From the NCBI RefSeq assembly GCF_047496725.1, contig NC_132970.1:14917501-14981500 (forward strand): a DNA stretch of 64,000 nt. The letters run 5' to 3'. Of the stretch, positions 47,943 to 59,470 are shown piece by piece (within the stretch, counting starts at the first letter, position 1; every line of letters starts with the position of its first letter). The notes below the pieces were generated by a model. The model searched no databases. It saw only the letters and a list, made by a program, of their open reading frames with translations, and was not told the origin of the DNA. Both the position numbers and the translations under genes were made by a program. This DNA comes from Anoplolepis gracilipes (taxonomy: Eukaryota > Arthropoda > Insecta > Hymenoptera > Formicidae).

Positions 47943-50446
47943 ATGACGATACTTCCGGTATTATTCGGCACGTTCGCGGTTTTAATCGCCGCCCAGGATA
48001 CAACGAAAACCATGATGTTCCCGCCTAACGGAAATGGCACGTCTTTGGAGATGTCCATGGGGAGCAAGCCCATCGAGCCGGCCCATCAACCGGATATGAT
48101 GACGCGGGCAGTCCCTACGACCCTCATGGTGCCGCCGCAGCCGCAGCCGCAGCCGATCATGCCCTCGGATTACTTTTTCCCTAGTAAAGATTTTTCTATT
48201 TTAGTTACGCTAAGACGGTGTCGTTTGATCACTTATCCTTTGTGCGAGGCTATAATCGAGCACAACGTGTCGCGCTTCGGTCGTCGCGTTAGCGCTACAA
48301 AGCCGAGACATCATTTTGGAATTGGAGTGTGTGTTGTTCGTACTGCTTATAGATGCGAGGAAAATAACGTGCGTTTCAAGCACAACATTTGTCTGTAGTT
48401 TCTTGGAAAATTGGAGTTCATTTAGAAAATAAGGATACACATCCCAAACCGTCCGATTTGTATGAAAGTAATTGATTGAAGAGTAGCTATTTAGGAAGTG
48501 ATATTATGAAAGCAGTTGAAAAACATTTGATAGAATTACATAATTCGATATAAAAATTTTTTTTTTCCGAACTTAAGAGAGTAATTTCCTATAATTTCCT
48601 ATATTTTTTTATAAACATGACTCTGAAATTATCAAATTAATCATATTACAATTTTGAGAAATTATTGCAATTGAAGTTACAAAAAACCTATTTTCGTATA
48701 TTTTATTATGTTATACTTATGGTGTGTGATATATTATATAAGAACTTTTAACTCTGCGATCTTTTGTCAAGAAATTGATCATTGTGAGAATTTATTAAAT
48801 AAATTTCAATTAGATTTATTTACATTTAAAGATTTTTTAAATTCACTAAACAAAACAATACTGATGTCAAAATTTAAAATGTATATATTATTTTTGGCAA
48901 AAATTTGGACATTCATTTGCTATATTAATTTCATCATTTTTAATGATGAAAAATAATTATTTCTTTTTTTTTTAGTAAAATTGTTCATTTAACATATTGT
49001 AATATTATAAATTATAAGTATATGTATATATAGCATTTTTAAAATTGGATTCGTCGTATTCTCGGAGCTTCCATAGTATGTGTTTCAAAAAATGTTTCAG
49101 TGCCCCATACGTTTCCGCATCATAGAAGCGAAAATATGCCGTACGGTTACGAGTATCCCAACATTGGATATCCAATGGCGCACTCGATTGACCACTCCGT
49201 CGTTCCTTCATCGAAACAGCTTGTAATAGTCAGTTTTATTGGTCTCCTACTGCTTTTGGCGATTATACAAAACACGCTTAGCTCCACTAAACGAAAAGAT
49301 GCGATAATGGACCTGTTATCATCCAGGCAAAAACGGGATGTTTATGCTACGCAGGATTTTCATTCAGTGGTACGTCATTTTTATTTAATGTTATTAATTT
49401 AAATCCAATAAAATTTGATTTTAAAAATTTAATAAGAATTTTTTAATTAATGTGTAATTTAAAAAAAAAATTCTTGTATAAAAAGTTAATGAGTTAAAGT
49501 CATGTATATCTTTGCAACAGTATATTTTGAAAATAATTATATATACATATACATATATATATATATAAAGGAAAATTTTTATTAAATATTTTTCTTTAAA
49601 AGAGTTCTTTAAGAATTGTTTAAATTAAAAAAATAAAAAACTCGTTGTAAGTTGTAAATCTCAAGTTTTCTTGAGGTTTATCAAGAAAACGAGTCTGAAA
49701 CTAATTCGATCGCGAATATAACAGAGTAAATTTGCCGAAGACTTCAAAGTTTACTCACCGTGATGAAACATTTCGTTCCTGCTGGTTGGGTAAAATTGCT
49801 GGGATAAATTATGAATTCCAAACTGGGCGGCAAAAATTTTCGTGCGTCGACGATAGATTAAGACTTTTCGTAAACTTTCAGACACCAGAAGAAGAGGAGA
49901 TTCTTAATAACGATGCTAGAATACGATGCATACAAAGGACGATCTGTCTTGAGAACCGCAAGCTCTTTAGAGATTTAGGTGCGCCGGGCAAAATGTTGGC
50001 GAAGCACTTGACGTAAGTTTTGTTGTTTTATATATATATATATATATTTTTCAACATTGCTCGTTGCATTTTGAAAATGCTGTTGGAAAAGTTTAATATT
50101 TGAAGAAAAAACATATTAATAAAAAAATTGAATGTAATTTATAATTTCATATAATTGCATCCGATAAAGATGTTTAATGAAAATGTATGTAATCATATCC
50201 GCGTGGATACTCGCTAAAAATTCACATCATTATTTTTCGTGTAGGAAAGATATAGAAAATTCATTCAAGTCACCTTCAGGTTGGGATCGTCTTGTGAGGG
50301 ATGCAGGAGCAGCGGGAATTCGGGGAGACGATTGTGATGTACTTTATAGAGATTGCGACATTCCAGTAATGAGAAAAATGCATAAGGTTTCAGACAACGT
50401 CTTAATAGATATTAAAGATCGTGATAAATTTAATTCAATTCGTTAG
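47943..50446 (+). CDS. Unrecognised secreted/single-pass membrane protein, 4 exons, 280 residues
   Basis: I do not recognise the family. Exons 47943-48183, 49101-49369, 49882-50012 and 50245-50446 are GT-AG with consistent phases. The start gives a clear signal peptide (MTILPVLFGTFAVLIAA, cut likely after residues 17-18). Then come a Met/Pro-rich region with PPQPQPQPIMP, a His/Tyr/Pro segment (PHTFPHHRSENMPYGYEYPN) and a strong membrane segment at about residues 121-138 (LVIVSFIGLLLLLAIIQ). A charged stretch has the dibasic site SSRQKRDV. The tail carries four cysteines (about 186, 192, 244, 251) in IRCIQRTIC and DDCDVLYRDC contexts, preceded by acidic TPEEEEIL. The tail cysteines look like two disulphides, suggesting that it lies outside the cytosol and that the first helix is removed. 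A candidate poly(A) signal AATAAA lies at 50739-50744. Confidence 0.82.
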
Positions 50447-51323
50447 TTGTCGAAAGAGCTAGAAAATATCATTTATTTATACTAATTCCACTTTTCGTAT
50501 AAACTTCGCAAAATGTCTGTAAATTAACTTATATATATTTATTGTTTTATATCAAAAAATGGGAAAATAATATTTAAAAATTAATATTTGTCCTTCTTTA
50601 CTGTAGACAAGAATGTAATGTAATATCGACTAAATTAACTAATTGATAATACATGTTTTTAGCAATATATGTGCGTTCCTTGTAATATATTATATATTGT
50701 ATTATATACAATAGTTTTATTATATAAAAGCCTGGGTGAATAAAAAAAGCTGGTGATATTAATGACTTTTTAATTTTTTTAATTACAATATGCTGCGTTG
50801 CATTGTTCTTTATCTGCTACAAACATCGACATCTAGCATGAACTATTTTAGATAGCAATTCGCTATGGGACACACTTCACTTACACACTCTTTCTTTTTC
50901 TCTCTCTCTCTCTCTCTCTCTCGCTCACTTTATTGGAATTATAAGAAAATATCAAATATCGCGAACAAAATGGAGACATCGATCGCGTCTTCGGCATTTT
51001 GTGTGTTGGCCTGGTTTCCTTCCCCCACAAGTATCGCCCCTTCCTGTCAGCTAATTATACAATAACGCTTCCGATATTATCATTAACATTAAGGCATTAT
51101 ATACTTATAAGTTTTGTATCTCAGTTTATGTGTCAGTTATATGATACGCTAATGTGTCATAATACGCTGAACGCGTAAAACTTACATTTAAATAGACGTG
51201 AGATCGCTTGTTATAATAGTCCAGAGGGTTGTATTACAAAACCCTACTCTCTAAAGTAGAAGACCCGCGGTTGTTTTAAAACGCGTAGTAATATATCGTG
51301 TGTGGGTGGAAGCAGGTTCGTTG
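50447..51323. other. 3' flank of the 47943 gene and intergenic DNA
   Basis: 3' UTR up to about 50765, then a CT run at 50899-50923. No gene beyond that. Confidence 0.5.
50739..50744 (+). terminator. Candidate polyadenylation signal of the 47943 gene
   Basis: AATAAA about 290 bases past the stop codon, followed by T-rich DNA. Confidence 0.45.
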
Positions 51324-52068
51324 GAAAAAAAAAAAACAAAAAAAGTAGAGTGTAAGTTAGAGGTGACTCTTACAATCCCCGCTTTTGAGACAGATTGGCG
51401 AGGAATATTTATTATCCCTCTAAATCCCTTTAGTCTTAGCTTATTGTTAGAATGCGTCCAACCAGAGTTCTTATAAAACGCAAATTCCGCTATTTCAATT
51501 TCGATACGTCCGTAAATAAAACGCAGTCTGAATTCCTCATTACGCTTTTCTACTATTTCCCATTACGAATTTATTCGAAGCAGCATAATCTCTGATTTTA
51601 TACTCTGTTTCGCTACTATTCCTACAACGTTGACCGACCGTAGGTGGAATCTTGGAATGCAGCCCAGAGCTATTTATTATAACAATTTATTTAACGCATG
51701 CGTTGTAATTGTTCCAAGAATAACGAGATAAAAAAGGGTATTAAGCGAAAATTTTACGTATATTTTAATAATCAGAAAAGTGACAAATAAAGAATTTGTA
51801 AAAATTTGATATTCTTATTCAACGCATGCGTTATAACGTACACGTTAGAAGGCTCATAACGAGTGCTTGCGTAATACAGAAAAATATTCTTTGAAAGACA
51901 CTCTATGATATAAAATATAATGGTAGAAGAGCCAATTCGAGCCAATTCGCGGATAATAGAGAAAAATAAGCGTACACGTAATCATTTGACAATTATAAAC
52001 ATCTTATGATGCCTCGATTCTCTTTAAATACCCACGTCTCAATATACGGTGGAAAAATTAAAATGAAT
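51324..52068 (+). repeat. Dispersed duplicated segment, copy B
   Basis: A longer, diverged partner of 44452-44945 in the same orientation. It includes an extra stretch with a local duplication of AACGCATGCGTT (about 51694 and 51820). The two copies bracket the 47943-50446 gene. Confidence 0.65.
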
Positions 52069-52843
52069 TTTACACAATCATACGAAATAGCAAGAAAATG
52101 CGCGATACAACAGTTACAAATTGTAACTGGGAAAATAAGAGAGAATTACTTGAATACATTATGATTGGAGGTCCTACCTTGTGAAAAATCTCGACGTTTC
52201 TTCAGATCACGTGAATTCCTTGACTTCGATTTTTATTGCTCTCATATATGTTAGTCAGGCTGAAGAGAGCCGCAACATTTCTTTCTTTCTTATACACATT
52301 ACTCACGAGAGAAATGCCGAAAGGTTTTCTCATAATTGTCAGTACGTGACGCTGTTATGCGTTCGACTCGAAAATTGGCTTCTCGTTAGCTTCGGTTTTA
52401 TTTCGTAGTCGCCGAGTTTTCCGTATTCGTTTTAATTTTATAAGTCATTTAGTATAAAATTGGGTTACTATCTATAACAGGTTCTTTACATCGTCGTTTT
52501 ACATCGTTATTTTACGTATTCTATCTCAATTTCCTGCTTTTTTTTAACTTTTTATTCTCATTTTTTAAATCTTTACATTCCATTTTTATTTGCAGAAAAT
52601 AGGCCCACTGCCTTAAAACACAAGAACAATAGAACATATGGTGACATTTACGTGGCTGATCTCCAAAGTGATCTCGAAATATCGACGAAAAATTTTCAAA
52701 CGAAGAATTTTATCATTTTCCGTTCTTTCGTCTTAAGAAGAAAAATTTAGAAAAAGAATTTTTAAAAATCTTTTAATTAAACCGAGATTAAATCAAAATT
52801 GATAAATGACGTTTCAAACTTTGCTTTTTCAGCATGACAACTG
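52069..52843. other. Intergenic DNA
   Basis: No supported gene. A 75-codon frame near 52181 has no recognisable feature. Confidence 0.5.
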
Positions 52844-53245
52844 ATTACACTGTTCGGCATCATTTTTGTAATACAAGTATGAATAGTAATTTCTGACATA
52901 TTTTTGCCTGCCAAACACGAATCCGGTTTTAAAATTTAGCTTTCATTCTCGAGATATGAAAAATTATATCGAATCGAACCAAAGTAAATTTTACAGCTAA
53001 AAGTTGATGCTTTTGCATGGAAATAATGAAATAAAATAGAAAAATATAGTACTATAATGCTATAAAAACTCTCAAAATTATCGTTTTTATCCTCTTTGAC
53101 GTTGTTTCTCTCAGAATTGTAACGTGATAGCTAAATTTTGAAATCAGATTCGTGCTTAGAGAGTATAAAAATAGTCTGAAATAATTATTTACACTCGTGT
53201 TACAAAAAAAAGTCAAATTTTGTCTGACAGTGTTATTTTAAAATA
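52844..53245. mobile_element. Foldback element with about 115 bp inverted arms
   Basis: The left arm (52850-52965; ACACTGTTCGGCATCATTTT ... AAACACGAATCCGGTTTTAA) is mirrored by the right arm (about 53115-53238). The arms have several mismatches, so this is an older insertion. Noncoding. Confidence 0.55.
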
Positions 53246-54457
53246 CAATGAAATCGAGTCATAAGGCAAATGACCCAATATTTGATTCGCGATATTAATT
53301 GGTACATTACATATCAAGTATCGTTGAGATAATTAAAACACAAATTGAAGAGAGAATCACTGAACCACTATTATGTCATGTTCAGCCAAGAGATGATTCT
53401 ACATAAGAATGTTTGCCCAGAAATAAATTTCGATTTCTTACGCTAAATAATTAACTCTTCTCTGTAGAAAAATAAATTTTTTTAATCAACATAAAAAAGT
53501 GCAGATTGATGTTTCAGTTAATTTGTACCAAACCTATTTATCTGGTTTTTTCTTGTTTAAAAAATAATATTTTCGGAGATACTCTTTTAAACATTGACTT
53601 TTTAAAAGATTAAACTTGTCAAAAATCCATGTCTACAAAATCGTAAGCAATGAAAAGCCCTTTTTTCTTTCAATATACCTTTGTAAAAAATCAAAATTTT
53701 ATATAAAAAAGACAAAAATTAATTACTATATATAAGATTCTTAATATTTATATATAAGAATTATCTTTTTTTAGTATGCAATTAGTATGCATATATATGT
53801 ATAATTTACAGTTAAATTTAAACTAACTTAAAAACTCTGATAACTCTTATGGAAATATCGCCGCCCGTTAATTAAGGTTTTATGTAAACGATTAAAGAAA
53901 AATAATGGCTATGTATATATGGTTGTTCCTTCTATCTCGATTATTATCTGCAATTGTTTGCCTTTCGCAATTTTGTCAAATTTTTTTTTTCTCACACGAT
54001 AATATAAAATATAAATAAAATAAACTATATTCAATTTAGCTAATTTTGATTTTTTTATTTTCTTGTTATATTGCCGTATTTATTAATAATTCGAAAAGAA
54101 ATAGGCGCAATAATTTTTCAGATTTTATCGATCTATTTAAAATATCTTCGAGAAATATTTTCACATTATCGTTAAAGTTAAATATCCCCAAATTTATTAA
54201 TAAAAGCAAATTGCAATCTCAAAACGTATATACGTAATATTAATACATACATTTAAATAAATGTAAAAGTAGTGTTTAAAATTTAATAGTAGTAAAGAGA
54301 TAAAAATAGTAATAATAATAACGAAAAAATATGAGACGTGACAATCTTTTAAGGTGTCCTGTATCACAAAATGTTGCCTATTCTGTGAATGAATCTGATA
54401 ATATTCAAGAAATAATAATAATGTAATAATCAAAAGAATATGTAGGCGAGAAGTGTG
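53246..54457. other. AT-rich intergenic DNA
   Basis: Nothing supported. Confidence 0.5.
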
Positions 54458-54540
54458 TTCTGGAGGTAGCTCAGTGGCAGAGTGGCTGTCTATTGAATGG
54501 AAGATCCTAAATAGGATTTAATAAGATCAAAATTTGTCGA
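54458..54540 (+). repeat. tRNA-derived (SINE-like) remnant
   Basis: GGAGGTAGCTCAGTGGCAGA then GTGG has the A-box/D-arm form of a tRNA gene. The B-box region (AAGATCAAAATTTG) is badly degraded and no cloverleaf closes, so this is at best a tRNA pseudogene or the head of a SINE. Confidence 0.35.
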
Positions 54541-57304
54541 AACGAGTAAACTTGGAAAATTTATATATCTGAATATTAAATTTTTTTCTTTCGATGTAGC
54601 CCTATTCTATTTAAACCATCTGTATAATCATACAAATATTTAACTATAATCATAACTGTGTAAATCATATGCAATCGTACAATGTTATGGAAAATCACTA
54701 ATGTTTTGGAATTTAAAATAGAAAAACGAAAAGGAAAGAATCTATATTTTCTAGAGCCTAAGGAATCTTATCTACGTTTAAGATGGTAGTAAAGGACGAA
54801 TATAGGTCGAAGTTGCTTAAGATAGAGGCTTTTAATAAGTGCACGAGCCACTACGACGCTGATATCCCAGATTCTACAGTGTTATCAAGGATCTTTATAC
54901 ATGACAAAATTACAGTAGACGCAACTGGGCACTCCATTTTGATGGAACCACCATGAATTCTTTAATCTCAGCCTTTGAGCATGAAAATCAATCATATCGA
55001 CAAACATGCGACTTTGAACACAATACTTCTCGAAGAAAACACTGTACGTGTAAATGCAATCCCCATGACTTTCCAAAATAATTAAAGATCTAAAGAATTC
55101 GAAACAATGACAATACAATCAATAATTAAAATTAGACAAGATGAATTTATCGACAATCTTGAAGCATTCTGTAATTGCGCATAAATTTGTTTGATAAAGT
55201 CACGAATCAAAAGCGTGACGAGAATTAAGGAAAAAGAGGTCTAACAAAAATCTAATAACGAATTCGGTTACCGCACTGAAAGATAGGACGTTAAAAGCTG
55301 TTATATAAGAAGTTATTTAAATCTAATAATATACATATACATTTTTAATAAATAAAATCCAATAATTGATTCACTATTTATATTGTATATTAAGTTATTT
55401 AGCAAAACATTAATTATAATTATCATTATTATAAGTTTTATCATCATCAAAAGTATTTATGTTATGTCATTTTACATTTTAAATCTAACAATCCATATTA
55501 CACAGCAATAACACATATTAAAGACTGATATATGAAGTGTTTAAATGTCATGACATAATATATAAATATTTTAATAGCAAAATAATAATGTATGTTTTGT
55601 TAAAAAATAACAATATTTCTTGTAATTAAATTATTTAAAATACTTTAATTACTTAAAATGTATATATTATATCTTTTTATTTATTGTTAATAACTTCATG
55701 TATAGCAGCTTTTAATATGCATTAGTGCGGTGTAAAATGAATAATCAAATTCACTAGAAAAATAATTCATTAAATATAAAAATATTAATAATTAAAGTAT
55801 TACACAATAATAATTTCTATAGATTATAGTATTAATGTTATAATAACGATACGCAATAATCAAACAAAAATTAAAAATTAAAAATGAATAATTATCAAGA
55901 AGTAAATCTTAAATATTCTATATAAGATATTTCATATCTTATGAGTAAATTGAAAGATAAAATACAAAGTATCTTATAAACTTTTTGATATTTTCATCCT
56001 TTAATATTTTTTTACGTAGAATGACTAGAAGAATACGAATACTTGTATATAGATTAAGAATTACTTAAGAATAATTTTATATTTGAAAGAACGCTGAATT
56101 TTCGAAAACTTGATCTTGATTAAAAAATTATATGTGTTCTTCTGAATCAAATAATTTCTAGTATTTTTATTTTCCATGTTATCGAAAGCAATGACGATAA
56201 CATAAAATCAAATTAACTGATATCATCCGCTACTATCGATACACTCGGAAATGTGTAAAATGAGATTATTTGGTTCAAGAAGAAGCAAATATATTATATT
56301 ATAAAAATTTTTCGCTGACGCTTCAGCATTTCGGTGATTATGCGTGAAATTTTAAATTATCGCGTAAATAGTTTATTTTTTATGACATAATCCACTAAAT
56401 TCTAAATATACAAAATACATGTTTTATTTAAACATTTTGATAGGAAATAAATAGAAAAATAGAACACTGAGATTGTAAAATATATTTTACCATATGTAGT
56501 ATTTTTCATATTACATCTGTATTATAGTATTTATCATATATTAATAAATAAAAAATGCTATTTTATGTATAATATAAAAAATTATATCAGACATAAAACT
56601 GCATTTTCTATTTATTATATACGATAAAGTGTATTTTTTTATTTCGATCACTTTTCTCTATTTGTTTCCTATAAATATATTTCAAATTAAATTTAAATAT
56701 TTTTTATTAAAAAAAAAAAATATGCGTAGGTTCTAGATAAAAAAAATCATTTTTAAATTATTGTTCTAATTCTTATTTAAAAAGAATCAAAGTTTCCTTA
56801 CTTATAAAAAAAATCATGAATTTATAATTTAAGCTATTTACAAAATATACAATTTATTTACAAAGTAATTATAAATTATAATTATTTTTATAAAATTTTG
56901 ATTTCTTAGAAAAGTATTAATATTTTATTTAAAAAGTAGCAAAAACTTTCTATCATTTACTTCTCAGCAACTTTATAAATATCATTTAAAGTCAATGTTA
57001 AAAACATAGCTCCGAAAAAATTTAAGAATTTCATAATCGTTTGGTACATTTTAATTTTAGAATTTTTTAAGTTCTATAACGTATATCACGAGATGTTTAC
57101 AATTTCGAAGAATCATTCTTTCTTCTGTTCCAAGAAATGATTATGTAAAAAGGTTAATTATTCCTCAAGATCTTTTAAGAAAATTTTATCTATGTATGTG
57201 TAGGTACTGTAAGATTTTTTGAATGAAAACTAAATTGTGCATTGAATAATTAATCCCTGATCGAATATTTCATAGCATAGCAATAGTTTCATAGCATTTG
57301 TGTG
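54541..57304. other. AT-rich intergenic DNA
   Basis: No supported gene in about 2.7 kb. A minus-strand frame at 54885-55118 ends in a WWFHQNGVPSC phrase. It faintly recalls the WFQQDGAPAH catalytic block of Tc1/mariner-like transposases; any such element is reduced to a fragment. Confidence 0.45.
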
Positions 57305-57323
57305 TATATATATATATATATAT

Positions 57324-57374
<51 letters not shown>

Positions 57375-57380
57375 TATACA
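57305..57380. repeat. (TA)n microsatellite with CA/TG interruptions
   Basis: About 75 bases of TA with ACACA blocks. Confidence 0.85.
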
Positions 57381-57736
57381 TGTACATATAATTATGTAAT
57401 AAGAAAATATATATAAGAAAATAATTCCTACGAAAATCTTTTCTGTTGATGTTTATTCCCGCTGCTAATATTAAATGTTGTTACATATTATAAAACAATA
57501 ATGTATTCTACAGCAAATGTCGAACTATTATCATGAGAATCGAAATTGATTTCTGGACTATCTAATATATATACGATAAAATTCGAAACTAAAGCAATAA
57601 CAATGCGGAACGAAAGAGCGGAAGGAAAAATTAATCGCGGATACCAAAGGTATCCACCAAGCGCACTCACACATGCACGCATGCACGCAATGAACATCAT
57701 ATATGTCACGCATACAGATGCGCACTCACACTCACA

Positions 57737-57952
<216 letters not shown>

Positions 57953-58320
57953 TCTTTCTTACATATCTTCCTTTTAGATTACTAGCGCACTCAATTAAAC
58001 TAATTTGTTTATCCTGTCAGATTAAACTAATAACATGCTAATTATCGTCGCATTATACATCGCATCATCAATAAATTAGACACATTTGTCGAGGCAACGT
58101 AGTTTGCAAGGGCAGGGTGGGCAGGCAGTTCGCGGAAATTAATTTTTCGCGAGAGCCACGCGAATTTTGTTGGAACACTTTCCGCAGCGCATGCGAACGA
58201 ATCGGATGCTCTCGCGATGTCATTATTAAAACTTCGCCTGTAATTATTATTGTGCGCGATCGATCGATGTAAATTAAAATCAGGATATGATTCAATATCG
58301 TTATCCTTATAGATTTTTTC

Positions 58321-58356
58321 ATGCAAGTAAGCTTCAGATGAGAAGCTTACTTGCAT
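58321..58356. repeat. Perfect 15-bp hairpin
   Basis: ATGCAAGTAAGCTTC, loop AGATGA, then the exact complement GAAGCTTACTTGCAT. No second copy noticed in the window. Confidence 0.7.
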
Positions 58357-58796
58357 AAAAGTATAAAATAGAATACTTGTACAAAATTTATTTTTTTTTT
58401 TATAGAAAAAAATTATATACAAAACAAGAAAATTACATTTTTTCTATATAAATGTACATTTTTTTAAAGATAAAGTAATTTAATTTACTGTTTTACTTCG
58501 CCGCATTTTCTAGAGATGTGATATCATATAATTTAATTATATTTTCAATCATATTAAATCATAAACGATTACTTTAAAAACAAATAAAATAAAAAATTTT
58601 ATCCGATCAAGTGATTTGATGACACTGATTTCCATATTTTAAGAAAATATATTTCAATTAAATATAAACTTTGGAAGATCGAACTTTAATTGATGGATAA
58701 CAATCATTAAAGAATTAATATGTTTATATATCACAAATAAAAGTAATGATTGAAAAAAACAATATTTTAAAATAATCTCTATTAGTCATACTTTAA

Positions 58797-58802
58797 AATA
58801 TA

Positions 58803-58874
<72 letters not shown>

Positions 58875-58880
58875 CATATA
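58797..58880. repeat. (TA)n microsatellite
   Basis: Interrupted TA run directly abutting the large palindrome, possibly the TA-rich target it entered. Confidence 0.85.
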
Positions 58881-59470
58881 TAGGGTGTCTCATAACTAAC
58901 GAGCCAACGCTCGTGAACGGATAGAGTACAGTGAACTGAACAAAAAAGTATTAGGTTATTTTGCGATTTTCCCAATAATTATTAAAATATTAATTAAAAA
59001 CGCTTAGCAAACAATATTATACATATCTACAAGATGTCCGGTAATAATCGCCCCAACTCTCTAGGGCAGATAGAGCAGGTCAAATTGAACGTAAAAGTCC
59101 TGTATCATTTTGCGATTAGCACAATTATTGAACTATTAATTAAAAACGCTCAGGGTATGCTGAGCGCTATATGCGGCGCGCGCTCATACGCTGAGCGTTT
59201 TTAATTAATATTTTAATAATTATTGCGAAAATGACTAATAATTACAGGACTTTTATGTTCAGTTTGACCTGCTCTATCAGCCCTAGAGAGGTGGAGCGAT
59301 TATTACCGGACATCTTGTACATATGTATAATATTGTTCGCTAAGCGTTTTTAATTAATATTTTCATAATTATTGGGAAAATCGCAAAATAACCTAATACT
59401 TTTTTGTTCAGTTCACTGTATCCTATCCGTTCACGAGCGTTGGTTCGTTAGTTATGAGACATCCTGTATA
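58881..59470. mobile_element. 590 bp near-perfect palindromic element (MITE-like)
   Basis: It starts TAGGGTGTCTCATAACTAAC and ends with the inverted GTTAGTTATGAGACATCCTG. The two arms of about 280 bases mirror each other almost throughout, down to a short centre near 59165-59190 (CTATATGCGGCGCGCG). The repeated inner word AACGCTYAG next to TTTTTAATTAATA appears four times. No ORF. It is flanked by TA-rich DNA. Probably a recent non-autonomous DNA element. Confidence 0.75.

Larger units (their letters stand above)
57951..58880. other. Intergenic DNA with a perfect hairpin and a TA run
   Basis: GC-balanced at 58070-58270, then AT-rich. It holds the 36-base hairpin at 58321-58356 and the TA run at 58797-58880. 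No gene supported. Confidence 0.5.

Noticed and set aside
47582..48028. 148-codon plus-strand frame overlapping the start of the membrane-protein gene
   Set aside because: It overlaps the signal-peptide exon in another frame and lacks any motif; the 47943 frame is supported by signal peptide and splicing.
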